A model generated the notes under the pieces. It searched no databases. It was not told the DNA's origin and saw nothing but the letters and a program-made list of their open reading frames with translations. A DNA stretch of 64,000 nt, from positions 124,001 through 188,000 of the forward strand of contig NZ_KB893728.1 in assembly GCF_000374165.1 (NCBI RefSeq), written 5' to 3'. Origin of the DNA: Parafrankia elaeagni. GTDB taxonomy: Bacteria > Actinomycetota > Actinomycetes > Frankiales > Frankiaceae. The position numbers and the translations under genes were made by a program. Shown here piece by piece: positions 1 to 12,600 of the stretch (positions within the stretch are counted from its first letter, which is position 1; the number at the start of each line of letters is the position of its first letter).

Positions 1-600
1 TGCTCGCCGCGTCGCCGCAGGTGGCGCGGGCGGTCGTCACCGCGGTCGCGGATCCGTCCGGGCACCGCCGGCTGGTCGCCCACGTCGTCCCGGCCGCGGC
101 CGGGAGCGGGCTGGACGTCCCCGGCCTGCGCGCTCAGGTGGCCGCGCGGGTGCCCGAGCACATGGTCCCGGCGCTGTTCGTCGCCGTGCCGGCGTTCCCG
201 CTCACCCCCAGCGGGAAGATCGACCGGGCGGCCCTGCCCGCACCCTCGGCGGCCGCCGGCGGCGGTGGGCCGGACCGTTCCGGTGACGGGGAGGAAAGCG
301 GCACCGCGGAGCCGTCCGACCCCGGGCGGGCCGGTGACCCGCATATCCCGAGGCCGCGGACCCCGGTGGAACGGCATCTTGCGGAGATCTTCACGGAGCT
401 GCTGGGCCTGGCCCGGTTCGACCTGCGGGAGAGCTTCTTCGTCCTCGGCGGGGACAGCATCCTGGCGATCAGGCTCGTCAGCCGCGCCGTCGAGGCCGGG
501 GTGGAGATCACGCTCCAGCAGGTCTTCCAGCATCCGAGCGTGGTCGAACTCGCCGCCGTCGCCACGGTCTCCCCGTCCGCCGGCCCGGGCGAGACCGCGG
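1..600 (+). other. NRPS module 1 fragment: A1 C-terminus and carrier domain T1
   Basis: Only the end of A1 is present, ending in the A10 motif [11 protein letters not shown] near 205-237, so its substrate cannot be read. T1 follows, with the 4'-phosphopantetheine serine in LGGDSI near 442-459. The LGGDS form is otherwise used in this protein only by T4 and T5, which sit directly before epimerase domains. Here no epimerase domain follows. Confidence 0.85.
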
Positions 601-3600
601 GGGACGTTCCGGTGGCGTCGGTGGCGTCGGTGGCGTCGGTGGACGTCCTGTCGGACGCCGTGCCGGACCGCGTGCCGGACCGCGTGTCGGATGCGGCGTC
701 GGACGTGGTGCCGGATGCCGGGGAGCGGCCCGCGGGGCGGCGCGGGCCTGACGACTTCCCGCTGGTCGTGGTGGAGGCCGCCGACGTAGCCGCGCTCGAG
801 GCCGCCCATCCGCGGCTGGTGGACGTCCTGCCGCTGTCGCCCGCGCAGCAGGGCGTCGTGTTCCAGACCCGGTACGAGCGCGCCGCGCCGGGGACGTATC
901 TCATGCAGTTCCGCCTGGTCATCGAGGGCGATCTGGACGCCGGCCGGCTGCGGTGGGCGCTGGGGCGGGTGCTGCGCCGCCATCCGAACCTGCGGGTCGC
1001 GGTCGCCGAGCTGGCCTCCGGGCGCGCGGTGCAGGTGGTCGTCGACGGCGCACGGCCCACCTGGGAGACCGAGGACCTGCGGGCCCTGCCCGCCGCCGAG
1101 CAGGACGAGCGGCTGGCCCGGCTCGCCCGTACCGAGCGGACCACGGCGTTCGACCCGTCCCGACCGCCGCTGATGCGGGTTCTGCTCGCCCGCGTCGGCG
1201 AGCGCCGGCACTGCCTGCTGTTCACCCATCACCACGTCCTGCTGGACGGCTGGTCGATGCCGCTGCTGCTCGCCGAGCTGTTCACGCTGCACGACGACGC
1301 CGACGCGCCGCTTGAGCCGGTGCCGCCGTTCACCGACTACCTGCGCTGGCTGGAACGCCAGGACCGCGACGCCGCCCGGGAGGCCTGGCGGACCGCGCTC
1401 GCGGGCCTGGACGGCCCCACCCGGCTCGGGGCAGGCGGCCCTGGCGGCCTGCGCCGCACCGAGATGATCGAGGCGTACCTTCCGGCGCCGGCCACCGAGG
1501 CCCTGAGCGACGAGGTCCGCCGGCGCGGGCTGACACTGAACACCGCGGTGCGGGGTGCCTGGGCGCTGGTCCTCGGAGCGCTCACCGGCCGGGACGACGT
1601 CGTGTTCGAGTCGCCGGTCGCGGGGCGGCCCGCGGCGCTGCGCGGATCCGACTCCATGATCGGCATGTTTCTGCACACCCAGCCGGTGCGGATCCGCACC
1701 CGGCCCGACGAGTCCGTGGCCGACCTGCTCACCGGCATCCAGCGGGAGCAGGCCGGGCTGGTCGAGCACACCCACCTGGGTCTGGCCGAGATCCAGCGGC
1801 TCGCCGGGCACGGTGCGCTCGCCGACACCATGGTCGTGTTCCAGAACTTCCCGATCGACCCGGCCGCGTTCGCCGAGATCGGCGGGCTGCGGGTCACCGA
1901 CGCGACGTCCACCGGGTCGACCCACTACGCGCTGCGCATCTCGGTGACGCCCGGTGACCGGTTGCAGGTGGTGGTCGGGTGCCGCGCCGACGCCGTCGAC
2001 CCCGCGGAGGCCGACCGCATCCTCGCCCGCTTCCTCGCGGTGCTCACCGCGTTCGCCGCCGGCCTCGACCGGCCCGTCGGTGAGCTGGACCTGCTGCTGC
2101 CCGACGAGCGCGCCCAGTTCACCACGCTCCCGGCGCCCGCCCTCCCGCCAGCGCCGGCACCTCTGCCGGACCCTGCACCGGCCTCGGAGCCGGAGCCGGA
2201 GACCGTCGCGGAGCTGGTGGCGGCGACGATTCGCCGGTATCCGGACCTGATCGCCGTCGAATGCGGCGAGGAGGCACTGACCTACCGCGAGCTCGATGCC
2301 CGGGCCGGCACGCTGGCCGCCCGGCTCCGCGCGCACGGCGCCGGACCGGAACGGGTCGTCGCGGTGGCCGTCCCGCGGTCGGTGGACCTCGTGGTCGGGC
2401 TGTGCGCGGTGCTGCGCACCGGCGCCGCCTACCTGCCGGTCGACCCGGACTATCCGCAGGCCCGCATCGCCGCGATGCTCGGGCAGTCCGAGGCCTCGGC
2501 GATCATCACCACCACGGCTGTCGGCCCGACGCTGCCCGCGCGCGACCTTCCCCGACTGCTGGTGGACGTCGAGCCGCGACCGACCGACGCCGACGGCCCA
2601 GGTGCGCCAGGTGCGCCAGGTGCGCCAGGTGCGCCGAGCGTGCCGGGGGGGCCGGCCCGCGCGGATCATCCGGCGTACGTCATCTTCACCTCGGGGTCGA
2701 CGGGGCGTCCCAAGGGCGTGGTCGTCCCGCACCGCGGGGTGGTCTCCTACCTGCGCTATCTCGCGGAGACGGTGCCGCTGCGACCGGGCACCGCCGTGCT
2801 CAACCTCGCCTCGGTGTCGTTCGACCCGTCGGTCCGCGACATCTTCGGGCCGCTGAGCACCGGCGGCCGGGTCGTCCTCGTCGCACCGGACGCCGCGCGC
2901 GACCCGGCGGCGCTGGTCACCGCGCTGCACCGGCACCGGGTGGACGTCCTGTTGTCCGTCGTGCCGGCGATGCTCACCGCCCTGTGCGCGGCGGCCCGCG
3001 CCGTGGCGCCACCGGCCCGTCCGGGCCTCCAGGTGATCATGACCTGTGGTGAGGCGCTGACCGGGACCCACCTGGAACCGGTGCCGGTGCTCGGCCCGGC
3101 CCGGGTGGTCAACCAGTACGGCCCGACCGAGACGACCATGAGCGCGCTTTACCACCCGGTCGATTCGGCTGGAGCGGCGGACCGGGTTCCGATCGGGCGT
3201 CCGGTACCCGGTGTCCGGGCGCAGGTGCTGGACCGCTGGCTGCGGCCGGCGCCGTCCGGTGTCGTCGGGGAGCTGTACCTGGCCGGTACCGGCGTGACCC
3301 GTGGCTACCTCGGCGCGCCGGCCGCGACCGCCGAGCGGTTCGTCGCCGATCCGTACGGCCCGGCCGGCACCCGCCTGTACCGCACCGGCGACCTGGCGGC
3401 CCGGCGCGCCGACGGCACGCTGGAGTTCCACGGCAGGGCCGACGACCAGGTGAAGATCCGCGGCTACCGGGTGGAACCGGGTGAGGTGGAGGCCGCGCTG
3501 GCGGCGCTGCCCGAGGTCGGGGCGGCCGCGGTCGTGGTGCATCGGGCCGGGGCGGCCGACGCCCGCCTCATCGCCTACGCCACCCCCGCGGCCACCTCCC

Positions 3601-6600
3601 ACGCCACCCCGGCCACCGAGACCGGGCACGCCACGGTCATGGAGCCGGCGGGGCTGCGGCGGGCACTGGCGGCGACCCTGCCCGCGCATCTGGTCCCGGC
3701 CCTCGTCATGGTCGTGGACGCGCTGCCACGCACCCCGAACGGGAAGGTGGACCGGGCCCGCCTGCCCGAGCCCGACCTGACCGCCCCGTCCGGCGGCGCC
3801 TCGGCGGCCACCGCGCGCGAGCGCGCTCTGTGCGCGCTGTTCGCCGACGTGCTCGGGCTGCCGTCGGTCGCGGCCGACGCCGGGTTCTTCGCCCTCGGCG
3901 GCCACTCGCTGCTGGCGACCGCCCTGGTCGGACGGGTGCGCCGGGAGCTCGGCGTCGATCTGGAACTGCGGGCTGTCTTCGAGGCGCCGACCCCGCGCGA
4001 GCTCGCCGCGCTGCTCGACGACCGCCTGCCCGCGCCGGGCCCGGGGCGTCCCGCCCTGGTGGCGTCCGCACGCCCGGAGCACCTGCCGCTCTCCGCCGCC
4101 CAGCGGCGGTTGTGGTTCCTGCGCCGACTCGACGGTGGACGCCCGACCTACCACCTCCCGGCCGTCGTCGAGATCGACGGCCCGCTCGACGTCGGCGCGC
4201 TGCGCGCCGCTCTCGCCGACGTCCTCGCCCGTCACGAGGTTCTGCGCACCGTCTACGCAGACGCCGCAGACGACCCCGCCGGCGCTCCGACGCAGCGCAT
4301 CCTCCCGGTCACGTCACCGCTGCTCACCCAGGCACTGGACGTCCTTCCGGACACCGGTCCGGAGGAGTTCCTCAGCCGGCCGTTCGACCTGGCCCGTGAC
4401 CTTCCGGTGCGGGCGGCGGTGCGGGCCCTGGGCCCCGAGCGGCACCTGCTCGCCTGGGTGGTCCACCACATCGCCGCGGACGGCTGGTCGATCGCGGCGC
4501 TGGTCCGCGACCTCGCCGGCGCATACACCGCCCGGGCCGGTGGAACCAGGCCGCGCTGGGCGCCGCTGCCCGTCCAGTACGCCGACTACGCGCTGTGGCA
4601 GGAGGATCTGCTGCGGCCGGGCGGGCCCGCCGAGACCCGGCTGGCCGGCTACTGGCGCGCCCAGCTGGCCGATCTGCCGGCCGAGATCGAGCTGCCCGCC
4701 GACCGGCCGCGCGGCCGGGGCACGGTGGGCGAGCCGAGCGGTTCCGGGGGCGGGGGCGACGTGCGCCTGCGCATCGACGCGGCGCTTCGCGCCGACCTGA
4801 CGGCGCTGGCGGCGGCGCACGGCGGCACCGTGTTCATGGTCCTGCAGGCCGCGCTCGCCGGACTGCTCACCCGGCTCGGGGCGGGCACCGACATCCCGCT
4901 CGGGACCGCTGTGGCCGGCCGCTCCGAGCCCGAGCTGCGCGACCTGGTCGGCTGCTTCGTCAACACGCTCGTCCTGCGCAACGACACCGGCGGCGACCCG
5001 ACCTTCGCGGAGCTGCTGCGGCGCGTGCGGGAGACCGACCTCGCCGCGCACGCGCACCAGGAGCTGCCGTTCGACCGGGTCGTCGAGCTGCTCAACCCGC
5101 CGCGGGCGGCCGGGCGGCACCCCCTGTTCCAGACGATGATCACCTATGACAACGCGCCCGGGACGCAGTTCGACCTCCCGGGCCTGACCGTGCGCCCGCA
5201 GGCGCCAGGCCCTCGCTCCGCGCGGATGGACCTGATCGTCGCCTTCTGGGACGCCGACCGGATCACCTCGGGCGCGGGCGACGCCGAGGCCGCCGGCACC
5301 GCGGGCGAGGGCGGTGGCCCGGGCGTCATCGAGGGCCGGATCGAGTTCGACACCGCGCTGTTCGACCAGGAGAGTGTCCAGAGTCTGGCCGACCGGCTGC
5401 TGCGGTTGCTGCGGGCGGCGGTCGCGGCGCCGGCCACCCGCCTCGGTGACCTCGACATCTTCGCGCCGGGCGAGCGACGTGCGCTGCTGGACGGGCCTCC
5501 GCTCGCGGCCGACATGGAATCCGCGGCGGGCACGGAGTCCGCGGCGTCCGACGTGGCCGCACCGGGAGAGCTGCTGCCCGCGCTCGTCGCGCGGTGCGCC
5601 CGGCGGACCCCGAACGCCCCCGCCGTCCTCCACGGCGATCGTGTCGTGTCCTACGCGCGGCTGTGGGCGCAGGCCGAGGATCTGGCGCACCGGCTGGCCA
5701 CGCTCGGCGCCGGACCGGAGACGATCGTCGCGGTCGTGCTGCCGCGTTCACCGGAGCTGCTGACCTCCCTGCTGGCCGTGCTGCGCTCGGGCGCCGCCTA
5801 CCTGCCGGTCGATCCCGAGACGCCACCGGAGCGGATGCGGCGGATGCTCGCCGACGCGGCGCCGGTCTGCCTGGTCACGACCGCCGGGTGCGCCCCGGAG
5901 ATCCGCCACGGGCTGGCCGCCACGGTGGTGCTGCTCGATGTCCGCGGCGCCGACGGGAGCATCGCCGGCACGGACGGCGACCCGCCCGCCCGGGCGGACG
6001 AGGACGTCCGGGCGGACGTCCGGGCGGACGTTCGGGCGGCACGCGACCTCCGGGAACTGCCGGTTCCCGACCCGCGGCATCCCGCCTACGTCATCTACAC
6101 GTCGGGCACGACCGGCGAGCCCAAGGGCGTTGTCGTCACCCACGGGGCGCTCGCGAACCTGCTCGCCGCCATGAGCGCACTGGTGCCGCTCGGCGCGGGT
6201 GACCGGATGACGGCGCTGGCCACCGTCGCGTTCGACATGGCCGTACCCGAGCTGTACCTGCCGCTGATCCACGGTGCGGCGGTGGTGATGGTCGACCGGG
6301 ACGTCGCCCGCGACCCGGCGGAACTCGTCGCGCTGACCGCCCGGACCGGCGTGACCGTCATCCATGCCACGCCCTCGACCTGGGCGGCGCTGCTGACGCG
6401 CGGCACGCCTGCGCCCGACGTGCGGATCCTCGTCGGTGCCGAGGCGCTGCCCGACCGGACCGCGGCCGGGCTGCGCACGCTCGCCGCGGCCGTGCCGCCC
6501 GTCCAGCTCTACGGGCCGACCGAGACCACGGTGTGGTCGGTGGCCGGCCCGGTCGGCGAGCGTGGTGCCGCGCTGGGGACCGTCCTGCCCGGCAACCGCG

Positions 6601-9600
6601 CCTACGTGCTGGACGCCGCGTTGCGGCCGGTGCCGCCGGGTGCGCCCGGCGAGCTCTACCTGGGCGGGGTGCAGCTGGCCCGGGGCTACCTCGGCCGCGC
6701 CGGCCTGACGGCCTCCCGGTTCGTCGCCGACCCCTTCGCCGCCGAGACCGCGGACACCGGCGACCGGATGTACCGCACCGGGGACCGCGTCCGGCGCGGC
6801 CGGGACGGGCGGCTGGAGTACCTGGGCCGGCTCGACCGTCAGGTCAAGATCCGCGGTCACCGGGTGGAGCCGGGTGAGATCGAGGCGGTCCTCGCCGCGG
6901 CGCCCGGTGTCGGTGAGGCGGCCGTGACGGTACGCGGCGACGACCGTGGCTCGGGCAGCGGCCACCTGGTCGCCTTCGTGACCCTGCCGGACTCACCGCC
7001 AGCCGCGGACCCGACCGCGGACCCGACCGCGGACCCGACCCCTGAGCCCGCAACCGAGCCCACCACCACCACCACGACCATCAGCACCGCCGCGGCGCGG
7101 ATCCGGGCGCATGCTGCCATGAGGCTCCCGGGCTACATGGTTCCCTCGGCAGTCGTCGTTCTGGACGCGCTGCCGCGCACCTCGCGCGGCAAGCTCGACC
7201 GCGCCGCGCTGGCCGCGATCGACATCCCCGCCGCGGACGGGCGGCGTGCCGGGCCCGCGCAGGGCCGGGCCCCGGCCACCGAGCGGGAACGCGCTCTCGC
7301 CGCCGCCTTCGCGGACGTCCTCGGGCTGGCCGGAACGCGGGCTCCGCTCGGCGTCGACGAGGGGTTCTTCGACCTGGGCGGGCATTCGGTGCTCGCTGTC
7401 GCACTGGTGAACCGGGTGCGGGCCGAGCTGGGCGTCGACCTGCCGGTGCGGGCCGTGTTCGACGCGCCGACCGTCGCCGGCCTCGCCGGCCTGATCGACG
7501 CCGCCGTCGGCGACGGGCAGCCGGGACCGGCCGGGCAGCGCCCCGCGGATCCGGCCAGGCCCCCGCTGCGGCGGCTCGACCCCGCCGAGCGGGGTCTCGG
7601 CCAGCAGGGTCCCGCCGAGCAGGATGCCGCCGTGCCGCTGTCCCCGGTGCAGCGGCGGCTCTGGTTCGTCCACCAGCTGGAACAGGGCCGGGCGCCGGCC
7701 TACCACCTGCCGGTCGTGCTGCGGCTGCGCGGGCGGCTCGACGTGGCCGCGCTGCGTGCCGCCGTCGCCGACGTGTGCGCCCGGCACGACGTCCTGCGGA
7801 CCAGCTATCCGGACGTCGACGGCGAGCCGCGCCAGCGGGTCGCCCCGCCGGACGACTCGTGGCCCGGGCTCGGTGTCGCCCGGGTGGACGAGGCGGGCCT
7901 GCCCGGCGCGCTGCGCGACGCCATCGCGGCACCCTTCGACCTGGCCGAGGCCGCGCCGGTGCGCGCCCAGCTGTTCTCCCTGACCGCCGCCGACCACGTG
8001 CTTCTGCTGGTGGTGCACCACATCGCCGCGGACGGGTACTCGATGGGTCCGCTCGCCGTCGACCTGGCGACGGCCTACACCGCCCGCCACGCCGGCCGGC
8101 ACCCCGGGCTCGCCGCACCGTCCGTCCGCTACACCGACTACACGGCCTGGCACCGCGCGCTGCTGGGCGCCGAGGACGACCCGGACTCCCTGGCCGGGCG
8201 TGACCTGGTGTACTGGCGGGCCCGTCTGGACGGCCTGCCGCAGCGCATCGCCCTGCCCACCGACCGCCCGCTCCCACACCGGCCGAGCGGGCGCGGTGAC
8301 GCACTGCGGGTGGACGTCCCCGCCCCGGTGCACACCGCGCTGACCGAGCTCTGCGCGGCGCGGGGGGCCACCGTGTTCATGGCTCTGCAGGCCGCGCTCG
8401 CGGCCCTGTTCACCCGCCTCGGGGCGGGCACCGACATCCCGATCGGGACGGTGGTCGCCGGGCGCACCGACGCCGCCCTCGACGGGCTGGTCGGCTGCTT
8501 CGTCAACACGGTGGTCCTGCGTACCGACACCGGCGGAGACGTCTCGTTCGCCGCGCTGCTCGACCGGGTTCGGGCCGCCGACCTCGCCGACCTGGCCCAC
8601 CAGGAGACCCCGTTCGACCGCGTCGTGGCGATGCTGGGCGCGGGCCCGACCGGCCCTGCGCCGCGGGGACCGATGCGCGGGGGCGACCTGGGGCACCCGC
8701 TCGTGCAGGTGATCCTGGCCAGTCAGCCGGACCTGGACGGCAGCACGCTCGCACTGCCCGGCCTGAGCTGCGAGCCGCTGCCCGGGCCCGCCGGAGGGGC
8801 CCGGGTCGAGCTGTCGTTCGCCGTCACCGAGCGCCGCGGCGCGGACGGGACGCCGGCCGGGATCCACATCAAGGCCGACTTCGCCACCGACCTGTACGAC
8901 CGGACGTCCGTCGCGGCGCTGGCCGCGCGGCTCGTCCGGCTGCTCACCGCGGCGGTCGACCAGCCCGCCCGCCCGATCAGCGCCCTGGAGATCGTCGGCC
9001 CGCAGGAGCGGGACGCGCTGCTCGCGCTGGGTACCGGCCGTGGCATGGACGCCGGCACCGGCACCGGCCGTGGTACCGGCACCGGCCGCGGCACGGACGC
9101 CGGCGGCTTCGGTCCGGGCGCGCTGCCGCAGTGGCCGGCGTCCGACCCGCTGGCGTCCGACCCCCTGGCATCGGTGCCCGCGGCGTTCGCCGCGCAGGTG
9201 GCCAGCCGGCCGGAGGCGCCCGCGGTGCATGCCGACGGCGGTGCGCTCAGCTATGCCGACCTGGCGGCCCGCGTGGAGCGGCTCGCCGACCATCTCGTGG
9301 CGGCCGGGGTCCGGCGCGGCGACCGGGTCGCGGTACTCACGGGTCGGGTGCCGGCCGCGATCGTCGCGTTCCTCGCGGTGCTGCGGGCCGGCGGGGCCTT
9401 CGTCCCGCTCGATCCGCGCCATCCGCAGGCGCGGATCCGGCGGGTGGCGGACCGGGCGGGCGTGTCGGCGCTGGTGACCGACGGCGCGGGGGAGCCCGGG
9501 GCGCTGGTTCCCGCGGACCGCCGCATCCTGGTCGACACGCTCGGCGGCGTGGTCGGCCGGAGCGACGGGGCGCCCTCGGGATCCGCTCAGGGCCTGGGCG

Positions 9601-12600
9601 GCGGCTCCGCGCGGGCCGTGGTCGGGCCGGACGATCTCGCCTACGTCATGTTCACCTCCGGGTCGACCGGCGAGCCCAAGGGCGTGGGTGTCACGCACCG
9701 TGGCGTTCTCGGGCTGGTGGCCGATCCCCGCTGGTCCGCCGGACCTCCGGTGCGGATGCTCGCGCACACCTCCTTCGGGTTCGACGGGACCATCCTCGAG
9801 GTGCTGGTGCCGCTGCTCACGGGCGGCGATGTGGTGCTCGCCGGTGACACCGTGCCGGACGTGGCCGAACTGGCCCGGCTCATCCGCGCCCACGAGGTGA
9901 CCTGCCTGTTGCTCATCGCCGGGCTGTTCCGGGTGGTCGCCGAGGAGGACCCCCGCATCCTCGCCACGGTGCGGGAGGTGCTGGCCGGCGGCGACGTGGT
10001 GCCCGCGGCGGCGGTGCGCCGCGTCCTCGAGCACTGCCCCGGCCTGCTGGTGACGGACGTCTACGGCCCGACCGAGGCCACGGTGTTCGCGACGGCCGCC
10101 CCGCTCGACAGCCCGGCCGCCCTCGACGCGGCGGGCCACGGCGTGCCCATCGGCCGGCCCCGGGCCGACGCCCGCGTGTACGTGCTGGACGCCGCGCTGC
10201 GCCTGGTGCCCGCCGGCGTCGTCGGGGAGCTGTACATCAGCGGCGGCGGTCTCGCCCGCGGCTACGTCGGCGCTCCGGGCGCCACCGCCACCGCCTTCGT
10301 GGCGGACCCCTTCGCCACCCGGGCAGGTACGCGGATGTACCGCACCGGGGACCTCGTCCGCTGGAACTCCGCCGGGCAGCTGGAGTTCGTCGGCCGTGAC
10401 GACCACCAGGTGAAGATCCGCGGGTTCCGGGTGGAGCTCGGCGAGGTCGAAGCGGCCCTGGCGGCGCTGCCGGGGGTCGCCGACGCGGCGGTCATCGCCG
10501 TCGACGGCCCGGCTGGCACCCGCAGCCTCGCCGGCCACCTCGTCGCCGCACCCGGCCGGGAGCCCGACCTCGCCGCGGCGCGTGCCTCGCTGGCGGGCAC
10601 GCTGCCGGCCCATCTCGTCCCGGCCTCGCTCACGGTGCTGGACCGGCTGCCGCTCACCGAGACGCACAAGCTCGACCGCGCCGCCCTGGCCCGGCTGACC
10701 CCTGCCGCCACGGCCCCGCGCCCGACCGGTGCCGGTGCCGGTGCCGGCGACGACGCCGCGTCCGCGGGCGAGCCGCGGAGCGCGCCGGTCACGGCGGTCC
10801 GCACGGAACCGGCCACCGGAGCGGCGAGCCGGCAGGAGGCCGACAGCCCGACGTCCCGGCTGGCCCGGATCTTCGCCGAGGTGCTGGGTCTGCCCGCGGT
10901 CGGGCCCGCCGAGAGCTTCTTCACCCTCGGCGGCGACAGCATCCTGTCGATCCAGCTCGTGAGCCGGGCCCGCCGGGCGGGCCTCGTGCTCAGCGCGCGG
11001 GACGTCTTCGAGCACCCCACCGCCGAAGCTCTGGCCGCGGTCGCCGTAACCACCACGGACCCGGGCACGGCGCCCGCAGGTGCGGCTGACCCGCCGGGCT
11101 CGCGCACCCTCGCGGCCGAGGGCGGCTGGAGCGGGGAGCGTGCCGGGCCGGTGCCGCTCACCCCGATCGTGCACTGGCTGCGGGAGCTCACCCGTTCCGA
11201 GGGAGCGGTCGGCCCGCGCGGGCCGCGGCGGACGGGCGACCCGGCCGACGAGTTCCAGCAGTCGATGCTGCTGCGGGTGCCGGCGGGCCTGGGCGAGCAC
11301 CGGATCCGCGGCGCGGTGCGTGCGCTCGTCGAACACCATGACGCGCTGCGCCTGCGGCTCACCCGGGCCGCCGGTGGACGGGTGTGGGCGCTGCGCGTCG
11401 ACGAGCCCGGCGACCGCGCCCCGAGCGGCGTCGGTGCCATCGCCGGGGCTGACATCGGGCAGGTGCGGCGGGTGGACGTCGCCGGGCTGGCGTCGGCGTC
11501 CGACCTCGCGGACGAGGTCCGCCGGCAGGCGGCCCGCGTGGTCGGCGAGCTGGACCCCGAACGGGGCCGGATGCTGCGGGTGGTCTGGTTCGACGCGGGT
11601 GAGGCCGCCGGACTGCTGCTGGTGGTGATCCATCACCTGGCGGTGGACGGGGTGTCGTGGCGGATCCTGCTGCCGGATCTGTACGAGGCGTGGGAGACCC
11701 TGGGCGAGGAGGGCGCCGAGGTGCGCCTCGCGCCGGTGGGTGTGCCGCTGCGCGCCTGGGCCCGATCACTGGCCGAACGCGCTCACGACCCCGTGCTGCT
11801 CGACGAGCTTCCCCACTGGCACGCGGTGCTCTCGGCCGGTGCCGCCGGTGCCGCCGGTGCCGCCGGTGCTGCCGGTGCGGTCCGCGATGCGGGGAAGCGG
11901 GCTGGTCCGGGCACGGGGGGTCCGGGCACGGAGGGCCCGGGAGCGGTGCTCCGGCAGGGTGCGCGGGCACTCGACCCGGTGCGTGACACGCGGGGGTCGG
12001 CGGGGCGGCTGGAGGTGTCGGTTCCGGCGGCGGTGTCACGGTCGCTGCTGGTGGAGGTGGCGCCGTGGCTGGGGTGCGGGGTGGAGGAACTACTGCTGGG
12101 GGCGTTGGCGGTGGCGTTGGACGGGTGGGGCGCCGCGGGCCCGGAGCCGGGTCCGAAGTCGGGTCCGAAGTCGGGTGCGGGCCCGGCGTCGGGCACGGGT
12201 GGGGTGCTGGTCGATGTGGAGCGACATGGGCGGGACGGGGCGGTGGACCTGTCGCGGACGGTGGGGTGGTTCACGGCGGTGGTTCCGGTGCTGGTGGAAG
12301 TGGGCGGTGTCGGTGTGGTGGGTGCGGTGCGCCGGGTGGTGGAGGTGCTGAGGAGGGTGCCGGGGGACGGGGCGGGGTTCGGGTTGTTGCGGTATGTGAA
12401 CGGGCAGTCGGGGGCGGTGCTGGCGGCTGCGGGCGGTGGCGCGGGGGTGGGGTTCAACTACCTGGGCCGGCGTGACGTGGGTGTGGGCTCGGGTGTGGGC
12501 GGGTGGTCGGTGGCTGATGGTGTGGATCTTTCCGGTGTGGGCGGCGGGGGTCTGGCGTTGGCGCATGCGGTGGAGGTGGCCGCCCTGGTGGTCGAGGGCA

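Noticed and set aside
21-23. GTG at 21 as the NRPS start
   Set aside because: The same frame is open to base 3 and already reads as the inside of an adenylation domain, so the gene simply enters from the left edge.
6993-11636. Very long minus-strand open frame opposite the NRPS (about 1,547 codons), and similar ones at 13431-16700 and 18483-21434
   Set aside because: Antisense frames of high-GC genes stay open because stop codons are rare. They have His/Arg/Gln-rich text with no family motifs, while the plus strand is an unmistakable NRPS.
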